DNA of 64,000 nt from positions 1 through 64,000 of the forward strand of contig CAMUAR010000004.1 of assembly GCA_947086895.1 (NCBI GenBank), in the 5' to 3' direction. Position numbers and translations under genes: made by a program. This stretch comes from an uncultured Lachnospiraceae bacterium. Lineage in GTDB: Bacteria; Bacillota; Clostridia; Lachnospirales; Lachnospiraceae. The first letter of the stretch is position 1. The number at the start of each line of letters is the position of its first letter. The notes beneath the pieces are model-generated. The model had not been told where the DNA came from, made no database searches, and worked only from the letters and a program-made list of their open reading frames with translations. This document shows, piece by piece, positions 52,512 through 60,827 of this stretch.

Positions 52512-53243
52512 GTGGGTACAGTCTGTCTTGCAGCTGAGAATATTTCGAAAAGTTATCATGGTGTGAAAGTGGTTGATGGGGTTTCTTTTCAGGTGGAAAA
52601 TGGTCAGGTGCTTGGGTTGATCGGAACGAACGGAGCTGGAAAATCTACGACCGTTTCTATGCTGGCCACATTGGTAAAACCGGACGGAGGAAGAATTTTA
52701 TTTCACGGAGAAGATACCAGAAAAAAACGGAACTATATGCGCAGCAAAACAGGTTATGTGCCGCAGGATATCGCATTGTATGAATCGTTGAGCGGACGGG
52801 ATAATTTAAAATTCTGGGGACGTGCAAGCCGCATATACGGCGCGCAGCTTCTTGAAAAGATAGAATACGTAAGCGAAGCGGCAGGACTTACCAGCGAGAT
52901 GTTGAAAAAGAAAGTGCAGGAGTATTCAGGAGGAATGAAACGCAGGCTGAATATTGCAGCTGCACTTTTAAAGGAGCCGGAGCTTCTTATTCTTGACGAG
53001 CCGACGGTAGGAGTTGATCTTCAGTCCCGGCGTATGATTCTTGACGCAATACAAAAGTTTGCCGATCATGGAACAGCAGTAGTTTATGTGGGACACGATA
53101 TGGAGGAAGTACAGCAGCTTTGCAATTTTGTCTGTGTGATGCACCAAGGAAAAGTGGTCTTAAACAAACCGCTGCCAAAAGCTTTAAAAACGGAGGATGG
53201 CGAGATCTCTTTAAAGCAGCTTTATGAAAAAATTTTGATGTAA
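52512..53243 (+). CDS. ABC transporter ATP-binding protein, no permease partner
   Basis: 243 residues starting from GTG with CAGGAGGTG 6-7 bases upstream. Walker A GTNGAGKST, Q-loop GYVPQD, signature YSGGMKRRL, Walker B LLILDEPTVGVD, H-loop VGHDMEEV. The layout fits the drug/ABC-2-type export ATPases. No membrane permease gene follows; instead it is flanked by the cNMP-like and TPR/P-loop genes. The permease may be encoded elsewhere, or this ATPase may work on soluble partners. Single domain, cytoplasmic. Confidence 0.9.
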   Translation: MGTVCLAAENISKSYHGVKVVDGVSFQVENGQVLGLIGTNGAGKSTTVSMLATLVKPDGGRILFHGEDTRKKRNYMRSKTGYVPQDIALYESLSGRDNLKFWGRASRIYGAQLLEKIEYVSEAAGLTSEMLKKKVQEYSGGMKRRLNIAAALLKEPELLILDEPTVGVDLQSRRMILDAIQKFADHGTAVVYVGHDMEEVQQLCNFVCVMHQGKVVLNKPLPKALKTEDGEISLKQLYEKILM

Positions 53244-53303
53244 TATATGTTTTTTTGATAAATTTGGCTGTGAAAAATTTTTACAGCAAAGGATTGTTAA
53301 GAA

Positions 53304-55556
53304 ATGGAGTTGGGGAGTACGATGGACAGGAGCAGCAATTCGGTAAAAATTGAAAAAATCCGGCGTGCGCTGGAGGAGGGGTCTGTTGGAAAGGCAGTTG
53401 AGATTGCCAAGACGGTGGATTCTGCCAGAGTGAAAAGCGCTGCCGATTTAAGTGTAGTTGCGGAGGCTTATTACAGACATGGAGACCTTGACACTGCTCT
53501 TGTTTATTATGAACAAATTTATCAAAAAAACAAGTCACGAAGAATTTTGATCAGCATTATCAATTTATGTTTAAAGCTTTCTATGATAGATATGGCAGAG
53601 GAGTATCTAAAGGATTTTGTTAAGATTGCACCAAAGGATTTTTACCGGCATATTTTTCGATACCGTCTTGATAAATTAGAAGGCAAGGAAATTGGAATAT
53701 TGATTGCAGATTTGGAGGCACTGAAAGAAGAAAATTATATGGAGGACTGGGCTTATGAGCTGGCAAAGCTCTATCATAAAGCAGGTCGGATCAGGCAGTG
53801 CGTGTCGGAATGCGATGATATTATTCTCTGGTTTGGGACAGGTATTTATGTGGAACGCGCCCGCGCTCTGCGCGCTGTTAATCTTGCTGCAAATGGAACG
53901 ATAGGTGAGAAGGATGAAGAGTTTGTAATGGAGGTACAGCGCCTGCTGACGGCGGAGAAAAGCGAGTCCGCTGCGGGGAAGGAAAAGGAGTATATCCAGC
54001 CGATCCGTGAGGGAGAGGCAGTGGTGTATTCCGAGGAAGAGTACCGCAAAGAACGTTATGGGGAACCGCCGGTTTATGAGGAAGAGGGAAAGGATGTTAT
54101 TTGGAATACGCAGGAATTTGGTCCTGTCACACAGGAGATGTTAGCCCAGCAGAATACAATGGATATTTTACAGGGGATGCAGGTAGCACAGCAGATAAAA
54201 ATGCAGCTGGATGCGAACAGGGAGTTAAGCGTAAAGGAACCGGAGGAGAAGAAATTGCAGGCGGCGGCAATCCAGCCGCAGAATTCGGCGCGGGAATTGC
54301 CAAAGGGATGGAGCTGGGAAACACAGAGAGATGAAAGTAAGAACGCCAAAACACAGGAGCCTGTAAAAAAGAGTTTGTGGGAACGCCGACAGGAAAAGAA
54401 GCGGCGGGAGCAGGAAGAGCGCAGGAAGAAAAAAGCGGGGGAGATTGTACAAAAGGAGCCGGAGGTAGACGAAAATCTGTATCGTATGTTGCAGGAAGAG
54501 GAGCGGGAGGCAGAGCTTTCAAAAGCAGTAAAAAGCGTGACAAGTACAGAGAAAATAGAGTCGCTCTCAGAGAATTTTTCAAAGGAAGAGGCAGACGAAA
54601 AGTTTTTGGAGCAGGAACAAGCAAAAGAGGAACTTGGAAAAACAAAGCCGTTTATGATACGGGGAGGCGCGGATACAAACACAAAAAACAAAAAAATAAA
54701 ACAGGAAGAACCAGCGGTGGAGCAGGAAATTCCGCTTGTGCTATACCAGTATCCAAACGATTTGCTGATGGGGCTTGACAATACAGAAGCCCCAGAATTT
54801 TGTCAAAAGCTGAAAGAACATGGAATGCGGGCGGAAGATTTTTTTCCGGGTATTTTGGCGTCGGCTCAAGCTCGAAGAATATTACTGCGTTATATGGAAC
54901 AGGTTTTTCGCTCAAAAAATAAAAGTTTATTGCTCTTAATTACCGGAGAATCTAGGTGCGGAAAGACAACAATTGCCAAAGAGGTGGCGAAATGCGCACA
55001 TAAACTTGGAGGTGTGGATTACTCTCGCGTTGCGGTAATCACTGGGTCAGGATTAAATCGGTTAAAGCTTTCGGAAAAAAAGAAGCAGTTGGTAAAGACG
55101 ACGCTGATTGTGGAGAAAGCTTCCGAATTGAGCGCGGAGCGCGCTGAGGAACTCGCGGTGATTCTGCCGGAGTTTTCCGGGAAAACAGGAGTGATTCTTG
55201 AGGATGAAAAGGAAAAACTAGATCAGTTGTTACAGCGAAATAAAGAACTGGAGAAAGCAGTTACCAGCCGTATTGACCTGCCGTCTTGGACAACAGAAGA
55301 TCTTTTTCTCCAGGCATTATCTTTGGTGGCAGCCAAAGATTACCAGATGGAAGAACCTGTCGCAGAACAATTTTTAGAGCGAATTCGGGTTTTGTTGGAA
55401 GAGAATCCAAAAAATTCTTTTCAGGCGGTATATAGTTATGTTGGAGAAGTGATTGAACATGCGGACAAAAGAGTTGCAGATATGCTGCGGACGTTTACTT
55501 TGGAGGGACATTACCGGGAGGAAGATTTGCTGCTTTTGCGCTTGTTAGATCTATAA
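53304..55556 (+). CDS. TPR - charged linker - P-loop protein
   Basis: 750 residues. The N-terminal part (about 10-190) has TPR-like helical pairs (LSVVAEAYYRHGDLDTALVYYEQIY; DWAYELAKLYHKAGRIRQCVSECD, each seen in parts). Then a long charged Glu/Lys/Arg-rich linker (about 225-480). The C-terminal part (about 485-750) resembles an AAA-type P-loop module: Walker A GESRCGKT (548-555) and a TLIVEKASELS stretch in the usual Walker B place, where the acidic pair is weak. An alternative start at 53322 (GGGGAG 4 bases before) is about equally likely. It is the third gene of the operon; a strong terminator follows. Function unknown. Confidence 0.8.
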   Translation: MELGSTMDRSSNSVKIEKIRRALEEGSVGKAVEIAKTVDSARVKSAADLSVVAEAYYRHGDLDTALVYYEQIYQKNKSRRILISIINLCLKLSMIDMAEEYLKDFVKIAPKDFYRHIFRYRLDKLEGKEIGILIADLEALKEENYMEDWAYELAKLYHKAGRIRQCVSECDDIILWFGTGIYVERARALRAVNLAANGTIGEKDEEFVMEVQRLLTAEKSESAAGKEKEYIQPIREGEAVVYSEEEYRKERYGEPPVYEEEGKDVIWNTQEFGPVTQEMLAQQNTMDILQGMQVAQQIKMQLDANRELSVKEPEEKKLQAAAIQPQNSARELPKGWSWETQRDESKNAKTQEPVKKSLWERRQEKKRREQEERRKKKAGEIVQKEPEVDENLYRMLQEEEREAELSKAVKSVTSTEKIESLSENFSKEEADEKFLEQEQAKEELGKTKPFMIRGGADTNTKNKKIKQEEPAVEQEIPLVLYQYPNDLLMGLDNTEAPEFCQKLKEHGMRAEDFFPGILASAQARRILLRYMEQVFRSKNKSLLLLITGESRCGKTTIAKEVAKCAHKLGGVDYSRVAVITGSGLNRLKLSEKKKQLVKTTLIVEKASELSAERAEELAVILPEFSGKTGVILEDEKEKLDQLLQRNKELEKAVTSRIDLPSWTTEDLFLQALSLVAAKDYQMEEPVAEQFLERIRVLLEENPKNSFQAVYSYVGEVIEHADKRVADMLRTFTLEGHYREEDLLLLRLLDL

Positions 55557-55569
55557 ATTATAAAGCTCA

Positions 55570-55632
55570 GCTTGCTGGATACGCATTGTTAAAATTGTTT
55601 TTAATAAGTTTGCGTATCAGCAGGCTTTTTTT
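55570..55632 (+). terminator. Terminator of the cNMP/ABC/TPR operon
   Basis: GCTTGCTGGATACGCA pairs with TGCGTATCAGCAGGC (one bulge, one G-U), followed by seven Ts. Confidence 0.85.
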
Positions 55633-55716
55633 GAGCAATAAATTAAAATAAAAAATAAATGGGTTTCAACAAAATCAATATATCTGCAAAAATTTAAAGA
55701 AATTTTTCTGATAATA

Positions 55717-56124
55717 TTAAACTTTAAACTTAATTTGTATTTCATTCTTTAGTCTTTGACCGCCTTTGGATTCTACGTTTCTTGTGACAGTCAATATATA
55801 AGATTCATTTTCCATATAAGCTTCCAAAGGTTCGATTTCAATATAATTTCCAGTTGGATCATAACGAATAGAGGTTTTTAATGGAGTGTCATCCTTGTCT
55901 GTCACATAAAGATTCATGTTATTTACAGTAGCTGGGTTAAGAGGGGCAGTGAATGATACTCTCCAGACGAATTTACCAGTGCGAAATTTCATATTTTGCT
56001 GCACCAAAGTTTCACTGCCGCCCGATACGCCTTCAATTTGAATATACTTTCCCATTATGCTGTCACTTGCCTTTCTAGAAATATTAATATCATTCTGATA
56101 TGGTACTCTCCGAGAGATGCGCAT
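55717..56124 (-). CDS. Small Ig-like domain protein (SbsA-Ig-like)
   Basis: 135 residues. Residues about 50-135 follow the SbsA Ig-like (Big_5-type) pattern: FTAPLNPATVNNMNLYVTD, YIEIEPLEAYMENESYIL, VTRNVESKGGQRLKN. There is no signal peptide; the N-terminus (MRISRRVPYQNDINISRKA) is basic and polar. Such domains are normally found in secreted surface proteins, so a lone cytoplasmic one is odd; an unrecognised export route or a wrong start is possible. The copy-C palindrome lies just upstream on the minus strand, with CAAAGGGAGAA about 20 bases before the ATG. Confidence 0.65.
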   Translation of the reverse strand: MRISRRVPYQNDINISRKASDSIMGKYIQIEGVSGGSETLVQQNMKFRTGKFVWRVSFTAPLNPATVNNMNLYVTDKDDTPLKTSIRYDPTGNYIEIEPLEAYMENESYILTVTRNVESKGGQRLKNEIQIKFKV

Positions 56125-56149
56125 AATCTGCTTATGAATTTATTCTCCC

Positions 56150-56198
56150 TTTGGTCGAATGCGAATTAACGCAGTATAATATCTTCCGCCATTATACC
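56150..56198 (-). promoter_or_regulatory. Promoter-embedded palindrome and leader, copy C (degraded)
   Basis: On the minus strand: extended -10 TGGTATAAT (about 56199-56191), GGC, spacer GGAA, GATATTATACT (56183-56173), then TTCGCATTCGACCAAAGGGAG in parts. The layout equals copies A and B, but the palindrome arms are imperfect (GTATAAT with ATTATAC remains). Confidence 0.55.
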
Positions 56199-56361
56199 AT
56201 ACTGAAAAGAAATTTTATAGTGGATTTAAAAAAAATACTAGTAATTCGCTGCAAATCATGTTACAATGCACCTGTCCTGTTTTAATTCGTCTTATAAGTT
56301 TTGGATAGAGCAGGAGAATTTGGAAATACTTGTTTTTAAAATCTTTGTTGTGGGAGCAGAA

Positions 56362-56919
56362 ATGCAGAAAGAACTTTGGAAAGCGGGCAATATGTTGTAT
56401 CCTCTGCCGGCGGTTATGGTGAGCTGTGCAGAAAATAACAGAAAAAATATTATTACAGTGGCATGGACTGGCACGGTATGTACCAACCCGCCGATGCTTT
56501 CGATCTCCGTGCGCCCGGAGCGCTTTTCGTATGGAATTATCGAGCGCACAGGAGAGTTTGTAGTTAATCTGACAACAAGAGCGCTGGCGCATGCCTGTGA
56601 TTTTTGCGGCGTGAAGTCAGGCAGAGATATCGATAAATTTAAAGAAACAAAATTGACTGCTATTGATGCAGATTTTGTCGGTGCGCCGCTGATTGCGGAA
56701 TCACCAGTAAATATAGAGTGCCGTGTGGATCAGATATTGAAACTTGGCTCACATGATATGTTCTTAGCAAAGGTACTTGGCGTACATATCAGCAAAAAGT
56801 ATCTAAATAAAAATCAAAAATTTGAGTTGGCGAAAGCAGAACCGATTGTGTATTCTCATGGGGAATATTACGGTCTTGGAGATCTAATTGGAAAATTCGG
56901 ATATTCAGTGAAGAAATGA
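56362..56919 (+). CDS. Flavin reductase-like (flavoredoxin) protein
   Basis: 185 residues. The flavin-reductase-like FMN-binding barrel: YPLPAVMVSCAENNRKNIITVAWTGTVCTNPP (in parts), SVRPERFSY, FVVNL, and CDFCGVKSGRDIDKF, all typical of flavoredoxins of strict anaerobes. These bind FMN and pass electrons in the cytoplasm. Start at 56362: GGGAG lies 5 bases upstream; the longer frame has no ribosome site. Its stop overlaps the region just before the kinase-like gene, so the two are co-transcribed. Electron partners are not evident; a rubredoxin is encoded at the window end. Confidence 0.92.
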   Translation: MQKELWKAGNMLYPLPAVMVSCAENNRKNIITVAWTGTVCTNPPMLSISVRPERFSYGIIERTGEFVVNLTTRALAHACDFCGVKSGRDIDKFKETKLTAIDADFVGAPLIAESPVNIECRVDQILKLGSHDMFLAKVLGVHISKKYLNKNQKFELAKAEPIVYSHGEYYGLGDLIGKFGYSVKK

Positions 56920-56927
56920 GGAAAACA

Positions 56928-57425
56928 ATGAAAAATAATGTCGTATTGGTTGGTATGCCGGGGGCAGGGAAAAGTACAGTGGGGATTGTGCTGGCAAAAC
57001 TGCTTGGCTACCGTTTTCTTGATTCTGACCTTGTGATTCAGGAGGCAGAAGGGCGTCTGCTGAAAGATATTATTGAGCAGGAGGGAATCACACGTTTTAT
57101 TGAAATCGAGGAAAAGATCAATGCGGAAATCCGCGCGGAGCATACGGTAATTGCGACGGGCGGCAGTGTTGTTTATGGAAAAAAAGCGATGGAAAATATG
57201 CGCAGCTTGGGAAGGGTTGTATATATCAAGCTGTCTTATAAGGAGATTTGTTCTCGTGTCGGAAATGTGAAGCAGAGAGGGATTGTGCTGGCAAAAGGTC
57301 AGACATTCAGAGAGCTGTACGACGAGCGTATTTTGCTGTACGAGCATTATGCGGATCTTGTGATAGATGCTGAGAAAATGACAGTTGAAGAGACCGCAAT
57401 GGGTATAAAAGAATTGCTGAAATAA
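56928..57425 (+). CDS. aroK: Shikimate-kinase-like protein
   Basis: 165 residues. The kinase fold is clear: Walker A GMPGAGKST, DSD in FLDSDLVI, and the C-terminal RILLYEHYAD. Differences from true shikimate kinases: the shikimate-binding Arg after FR is replaced (RFIEIEEK), and the GGG motif is TGGSV. A lid Arg (KQRGIV) and the C-terminal Arg remain. So it may act on another substrate, or on shikimate weakly. GAGG lies 5 bases before the ATG at 56928. It follows the flavin reductase gene by 8 bases. Annotated symbol is family-based only. Confidence 0.8.
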   Translation: MKNNVVLVGMPGAGKSTVGIVLAKLLGYRFLDSDLVIQEAEGRLLKDIIEQEGITRFIEIEEKINAEIRAEHTVIATGGSVVYGKKAMENMRSLGRVVYIKLSYKEICSRVGNVKQRGIVLAKGQTFRELYDERILLYEHYADLVIDAEKMTVEETAMGIKELLK

Positions 57426-57545
57426 CAGCAGAACAGACGTGCGGTTTGAGTGGAAAATATTTTACAGTTCTATATAGAAAAAAGAATAATTTTTGGAAAA
57501 ACTGCTGAAAATGAATTCTTAAATAGCCAAAAGGACAATTACATA

Positions 57546-57573
57546 TTTACAAATAATGTGCTTGCGATATAAT
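57546..57573 (+). promoter_or_regulatory. Promoter of murA
   Basis: TTTACA (57546-57551) and TATAAT (57568-57573) spaced by 16 bases, about 125 bases before murA. Confidence 0.75.
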
Positions 57574-57627
57574 AGGAAAGAAATGGGTATAGGATTGAGC
57601 AAAAATGCTCATAGTATGGTTATAAGA

Positions 57628-57680
57628 GGTGTTGCCGGAAACGGGACACCATTATTATATATGGGCGGATTGAGCCGCCC
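57628..57680 (+). promoter_or_regulatory. Two-hairpin leader of murA
   Basis: Hairpin 1: GGTGTTGCCG with CGGGACACC around GAAA. Hairpin 2: GGGCGG with CCGCCC (57663-57680). The second ends 11 bases before the ribosome site GAGGTGG. It matches no riboswitch I recognise. Confidence 0.55.
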
Positions 57681-57698
57681 GATTTCACGAGGTGGATG

Positions 57699-58997
57699 AT
57701 GGAACAATATATTATAAAGGGCGGAAAAGCCCTTGCAGGTGAAGTATGTATCAATGGCGCTAAAAATGCAGCACTTGGGATTTTGGCAGCTTCGGTTATG
57801 ACCGATGATTTTGTGACAATAGAGAATCTTCCAGATGTGCGCGATATTCATGTACTTTTGCAGGCGATCGAATCCATTGGCGCGAAGGTGGAGCGCGTCA
57901 ACCGCCATACTGCACGTATTTGCGGCAGCACCATTTCTTCTGTTGTGGTGGAAAATGAATATATTCGCCGTATCCGCGCGTCCTATTACCTGCTTGGCGC
58001 GCTGCTTGGAAAATATAAAAATGCTCAAGTGTCGCTGCCGGGGGGATGCGATATTGGCAGCCGTCCGATCGACCAGCATATCAAGGGTTTTGAAGCGCTT
58101 GGCGCAAAGGTAAAGATTCATCACGGTATGATTGAGGCGGAAGCAGAACATTTGACAGGCAATCATATTTATCTTGATGTGGCGAGTGTGGGCGCAACGA
58201 TCAATATTATGCTGGCTGCCGCGCTGGCGGATGGTCAGACCATCATTGAAAATCCGGCAAAAGAGCCTCATGTTGTCGATGTGGCAAGCTTTTTAAACAG
58301 CATGGGTGCAAATATTAAAGGAGCCGGCACGGATGTGATTCGCATTGTCGGCGTGACAAAGCTTCACGGAAGCACTTATTCTGTGATTCCAGACCAGATC
58401 GAAGCAGGTACATTTATGCTGGCGGCAGCTGCAACGCGCGGTGATGTGACAATCCGCAGTGTGATTCCGAAGCACTTGGAGGCAATCAGTGCAAAGCTTG
58501 TGGAGATTGGCGCGGAGGTTGAAGAGTTTGATGATGCAATCCGTGTGGTCGCGACAAAACGTCTTGGACATACGCAGATAAAAACACTGCCATATCCTGG
58601 TTTTCCAACAGATATGCAGCCGCAGATTACAGCGCTGCTTGCGATATGCAAGGGTACGAGCATTGTGACCGAGAGTATTTATGAGAACCGCTTTAAATAT
58701 GTTGATGAGCTTGCCAGAATGGGTACAAACATTAAAGTAGAAGGAAATAATGCGATTGTAAACGGTGTGGCAGAGCTGACGGGAGCGAGCGTATGCGCCC
58801 CGGATTTGCGCGCTGGAGCCGCGCTGGTTATCGCCGGACTGGTAGCGGAAGGCTACACAACCGTTGAACAGATTTATTATATTGAACGTGGTTATGAATG
58901 TTTTGAACAGAAAATGCGCGAGCTTGGCGCTGATATGGAAAAAGTAGATTCTGAAGATAATAAAGCGATCCAAAAATTTAAATTAAAAGTAGGCTAA
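57699..58997 (+). CDS. murA: UDP-N-acetylglucosamine 1-carboxyvinyltransferase
   Basis: 432 residues, normal. It adds enolpyruvate to UDP-GlcNAc, the first committed step of peptidoglycan synthesis, in the cytoplasm. INGAKNAALGILAAS near the start, the catalytic Cys in LPGGCDIGSRPID, and PYPGFPTDMQPQ are all present. With Cys at the active site, it should be sensitive to fosfomycin. The ATG at 57699 is chosen for 6-base spacing to GAGGTGG; the adjacent ATG at 57696 is also possible. Firmicutes often have two MurA paralogs; which one this is cannot be told. A structured leader precedes it. Confidence 0.96.
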   Translation: MEQYIIKGGKALAGEVCINGAKNAALGILAASVMTDDFVTIENLPDVRDIHVLLQAIESIGAKVERVNRHTARICGSTISSVVVENEYIRRIRASYYLLGALLGKYKNAQVSLPGGCDIGSRPIDQHIKGFEALGAKVKIHHGMIEAEAEHLTGNHIYLDVASVGATINIMLAAALADGQTIIENPAKEPHVVDVASFLNSMGANIKGAGTDVIRIVGVTKLHGSTYSVIPDQIEAGTFMLAAAATRGDVTIRSVIPKHLEAISAKLVEIGAEVEEFDDAIRVVATKRLGHTQIKTLPYPGFPTDMQPQITALLAICKGTSIVTESIYENRFKYVDELARMGTNIKVEGNNAIVNGVAELTGASVCAPDLRAGAALVIAGLVAEGYTTVEQIYYIERGYECFEQKMRELGADMEKVDSEDNKAIQKFKLKVG

Positions 58998-59134
58998 AAC
59001 CGATAGAGCAACAAAAAAGTCCATTTTAAACTTTGTGTATTTCACAATTTTGGGAAGGCAAGGTTTTTTTGGCGTACAAAAATTTTGAAATACGAAAAGG
59101 AAAGCAACTAGACAGTAAAAGATGGAATATCAAA
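58998..59134. other. Spacer between murA and the convergent HD-GYP gene
   Basis: About 135 bases with no gene or clear terminator for murA on the plus strand. Confidence 0.35.
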
Positions 59135-59164
59135 AGGGGTACTTTGTCCGTACAAAGTACCCCT
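59135..59164 (-). terminator. Terminator of the HD-GYP gene
   Basis: AGGGGTACTTTGT pairs exactly with ACAAAGTACCCCT around CCGT. On the minus strand TTTTGATATT follows, fitting the HD-GYP gene that ends 70 bases before; it could also serve murA. Confidence 0.7.
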
Positions 59165-59234
59165 GAAAGTGTTTGCCAATTACCCACCACCCAAAGATTT
59201 TATAAGGAGTATTTGTTAGATTTTATAAAATTAT

Positions 59235-60323
59235 TTACAGAATTGCTTCGATATATAAGTCCGATTCTCTGGACAGGTCGATAAATTGTTTGCCGACCTG
59301 AATAACGGGCTTTGAGAGGCTGGTGCGGTTCATCATAACAATCGTACCTTCTGATTGGTCATTTAAGCGCACATTGTTGTTTAAGTAAGTCTGGTTGACA
59401 TGCTCAAGGAATGTCATAACGGTGCGGGTATCAAACTTGGAAAGTCCCTCCGACTCAAAGATGCCAATCACTTCAAATGGACAGAGAGGACCACGGTAGA
59501 CACGAGCCGCCGTCATTGCTTCATACACATCTGCAACCATAACAATTTTCGCAAAACGATCGATCTGGTCTCCTTTGATTCCCATTGGATAACCGCTGCC
59601 ATCACAGCGCTCATGGTGCATCATTGCAGTCATTTGGACATGAATATTTGCATTTTGGGCGCGCAGAATATTATAGCCCCGCACTGGATGAGTTTTGACA
59701 GTATTAAATTCTGCCTCCGTCAATTTATCCGGTTTTTTAATGATTTCCGGCGGTATCATAATCTTGCCGATATCGTGAAGAAGACCGCACAAAGTTAATG
59801 TTTCAAGTTCTTTTTTGGTAAGGTGCAGCCAGCGGCCGAGAACATTCGAGATCAGCGCTACATTAAGGCAGTGCATGTAAGTTTCGTCGTCCTGGTTGCG
59901 CATATTGTGAATCATATCAAAAACATGCATACCATTTCGAGTGTACATCAAGATAGAGTTGATATCCTGAATCAGTTCTTCCGCATCAATCTGTTCGTCT
60001 TTTTCAACAATATCCGTTAAATGCCCGCGCAGATGTCCTTCGGATCTTAGCAGGGAGGAAGAAAAAGCTTTAAACTCCTTGGTCTTTTTTACTTTTTCAG
60101 AGTAGTGGAGTACCTTGAATGGCACAGTTTTGGAAGGTACAGAAGCATTGTCATCCAGCAGGATCGTAACCTGATGAATCGAGTAAAATTTTAATCGCGT
60201 GATAACTTTGTCTGTGACTGTTGTGTTGGCGCGGACAATCAGCAGGTTGTTTGGGGTATACACATCATCTGCGATCAGCATTCCAGGAACTGTCTGGCTT
60301 GTTAGGACTTGTAACTTTTTCAT
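59235..60323 (-). CDS. HD-GYP domain protein (cyclic-di-GMP phosphodiesterase-like)
   Basis: 362 residues. The HD-GYP core (about 150-310) has the signature LLHDIGKI, HHERCDGSGYP and ADVYEAMTA, as in cyclic-di-GMP or cGAMP phosphodiesterases. The N-terminus (about 1-60) is a DUF3391-like or linker region without a receiver or GGDEF domain. Start at 60323: GGAGG lies 8 bases upstream. No membrane segment, so cytoplasmic. No cyclase or PilZ protein is nearby. The nucleotide substrate is inferred from family only. Confidence 0.93.
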   Translation of the reverse strand: MKKLQVLTSQTVPGMLIADDVYTPNNLLIVRANTTVTDKVITRLKFYSIHQVTILLDDNASVPSKTVPFKVLHYSEKVKKTKEFKAFSSSLLRSEGHLRGHLTDIVEKDEQIDAEELIQDINSILMYTRNGMHVFDMIHNMRNQDDETYMHCLNVALISNVLGRWLHLTKKELETLTLCGLLHDIGKIMIPPEIIKKPDKLTEAEFNTVKTHPVRGYNILRAQNANIHVQMTAMMHHERCDGSGYPMGIKGDQIDRFAKIVMVADVYEAMTAARVYRGPLCPFEVIGIFESEGLSKFDTRTVMTFLEHVNQTYLNNNVRLNDQSEGTIVMMNRTSLSKPVIQVGKQFIDLSRESDLYIEAIL

Positions 60324-60746
60324 AGCGATGGCCTCCAATCGTTACAGATTTGCCTTGAAATTTACTGTAACAAATTTTTGCAGAAGGCCGGAGCCTTCTA
60401 TATGGCAGGTGAATCATTAAATTTAAGGGGGTATTTGAGAGATTTGATGCAGTATCATGGATAAAATAGCAATATGCACAGATATAAGAAGAAATCTCCA
60501 ACACGCCCTAACAACAATTATAGGAAAAATTTAAGGAAAAGTCAATTTATTTATGTAGTATGGTGTGAGAAATCTAGAAAAGTGGTTTTTATGTAGAGAA
60601 AGAAGAGATTATGGTAAAAAAAATTATTATAAATATAAAATAACTATTTAATGAATGCAAAAATCTTATTGATTAAAGTATAGAAAGTATTTTTGATTTT
60701 AAAATAGCTATACCGTCCAAATGAAAAAATAGCAGAAAAACATTTC
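60324..60746. other. Spacer before the copper operon
   Basis: About 420 AT-rich bases with no gene. It should hold the HD-GYP promoter (minus strand), which was not assigned. Confidence 0.4.
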
Positions 60747-60775
60747 TTGACAAACGATAAAAAAAAGAATATAAT
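60747..60775 (+). promoter_or_regulatory. Promoter of the copper operon
   Basis: TTGACA (60747-60752) and TATAAT (60770-60775) with a 17-base spacer, both consensus. Confidence 0.9.
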
Positions 60776-60784
60776 CAAAACAAG

Positions 60785-60801
60785 ATACCCTTAGGGGGTA
60801 T
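60785..60801 (+). promoter_or_regulatory. CsoR operator
   Basis: ATACCCTTAGGGGGTAT is a pseudo-palindrome (TACCC/GGGTA), nearly the same as known Bacillus CsoR operators, placed just after the -10 so that CsoR binding would block transcription until Cu(I) is bound. A csoR gene lies in the operon. Confidence 0.85.
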
Positions 60802-60827
60802 ATGCGAAACCGCGGAATGGAGGCAGT

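Noticed and set aside
54074..54781. Minus-strand open frame inside the TPR/P-loop gene
   Set aside because: Ser/Cys/Phe-rich antisense of a Glu/Lys-rich linker, not a gene.
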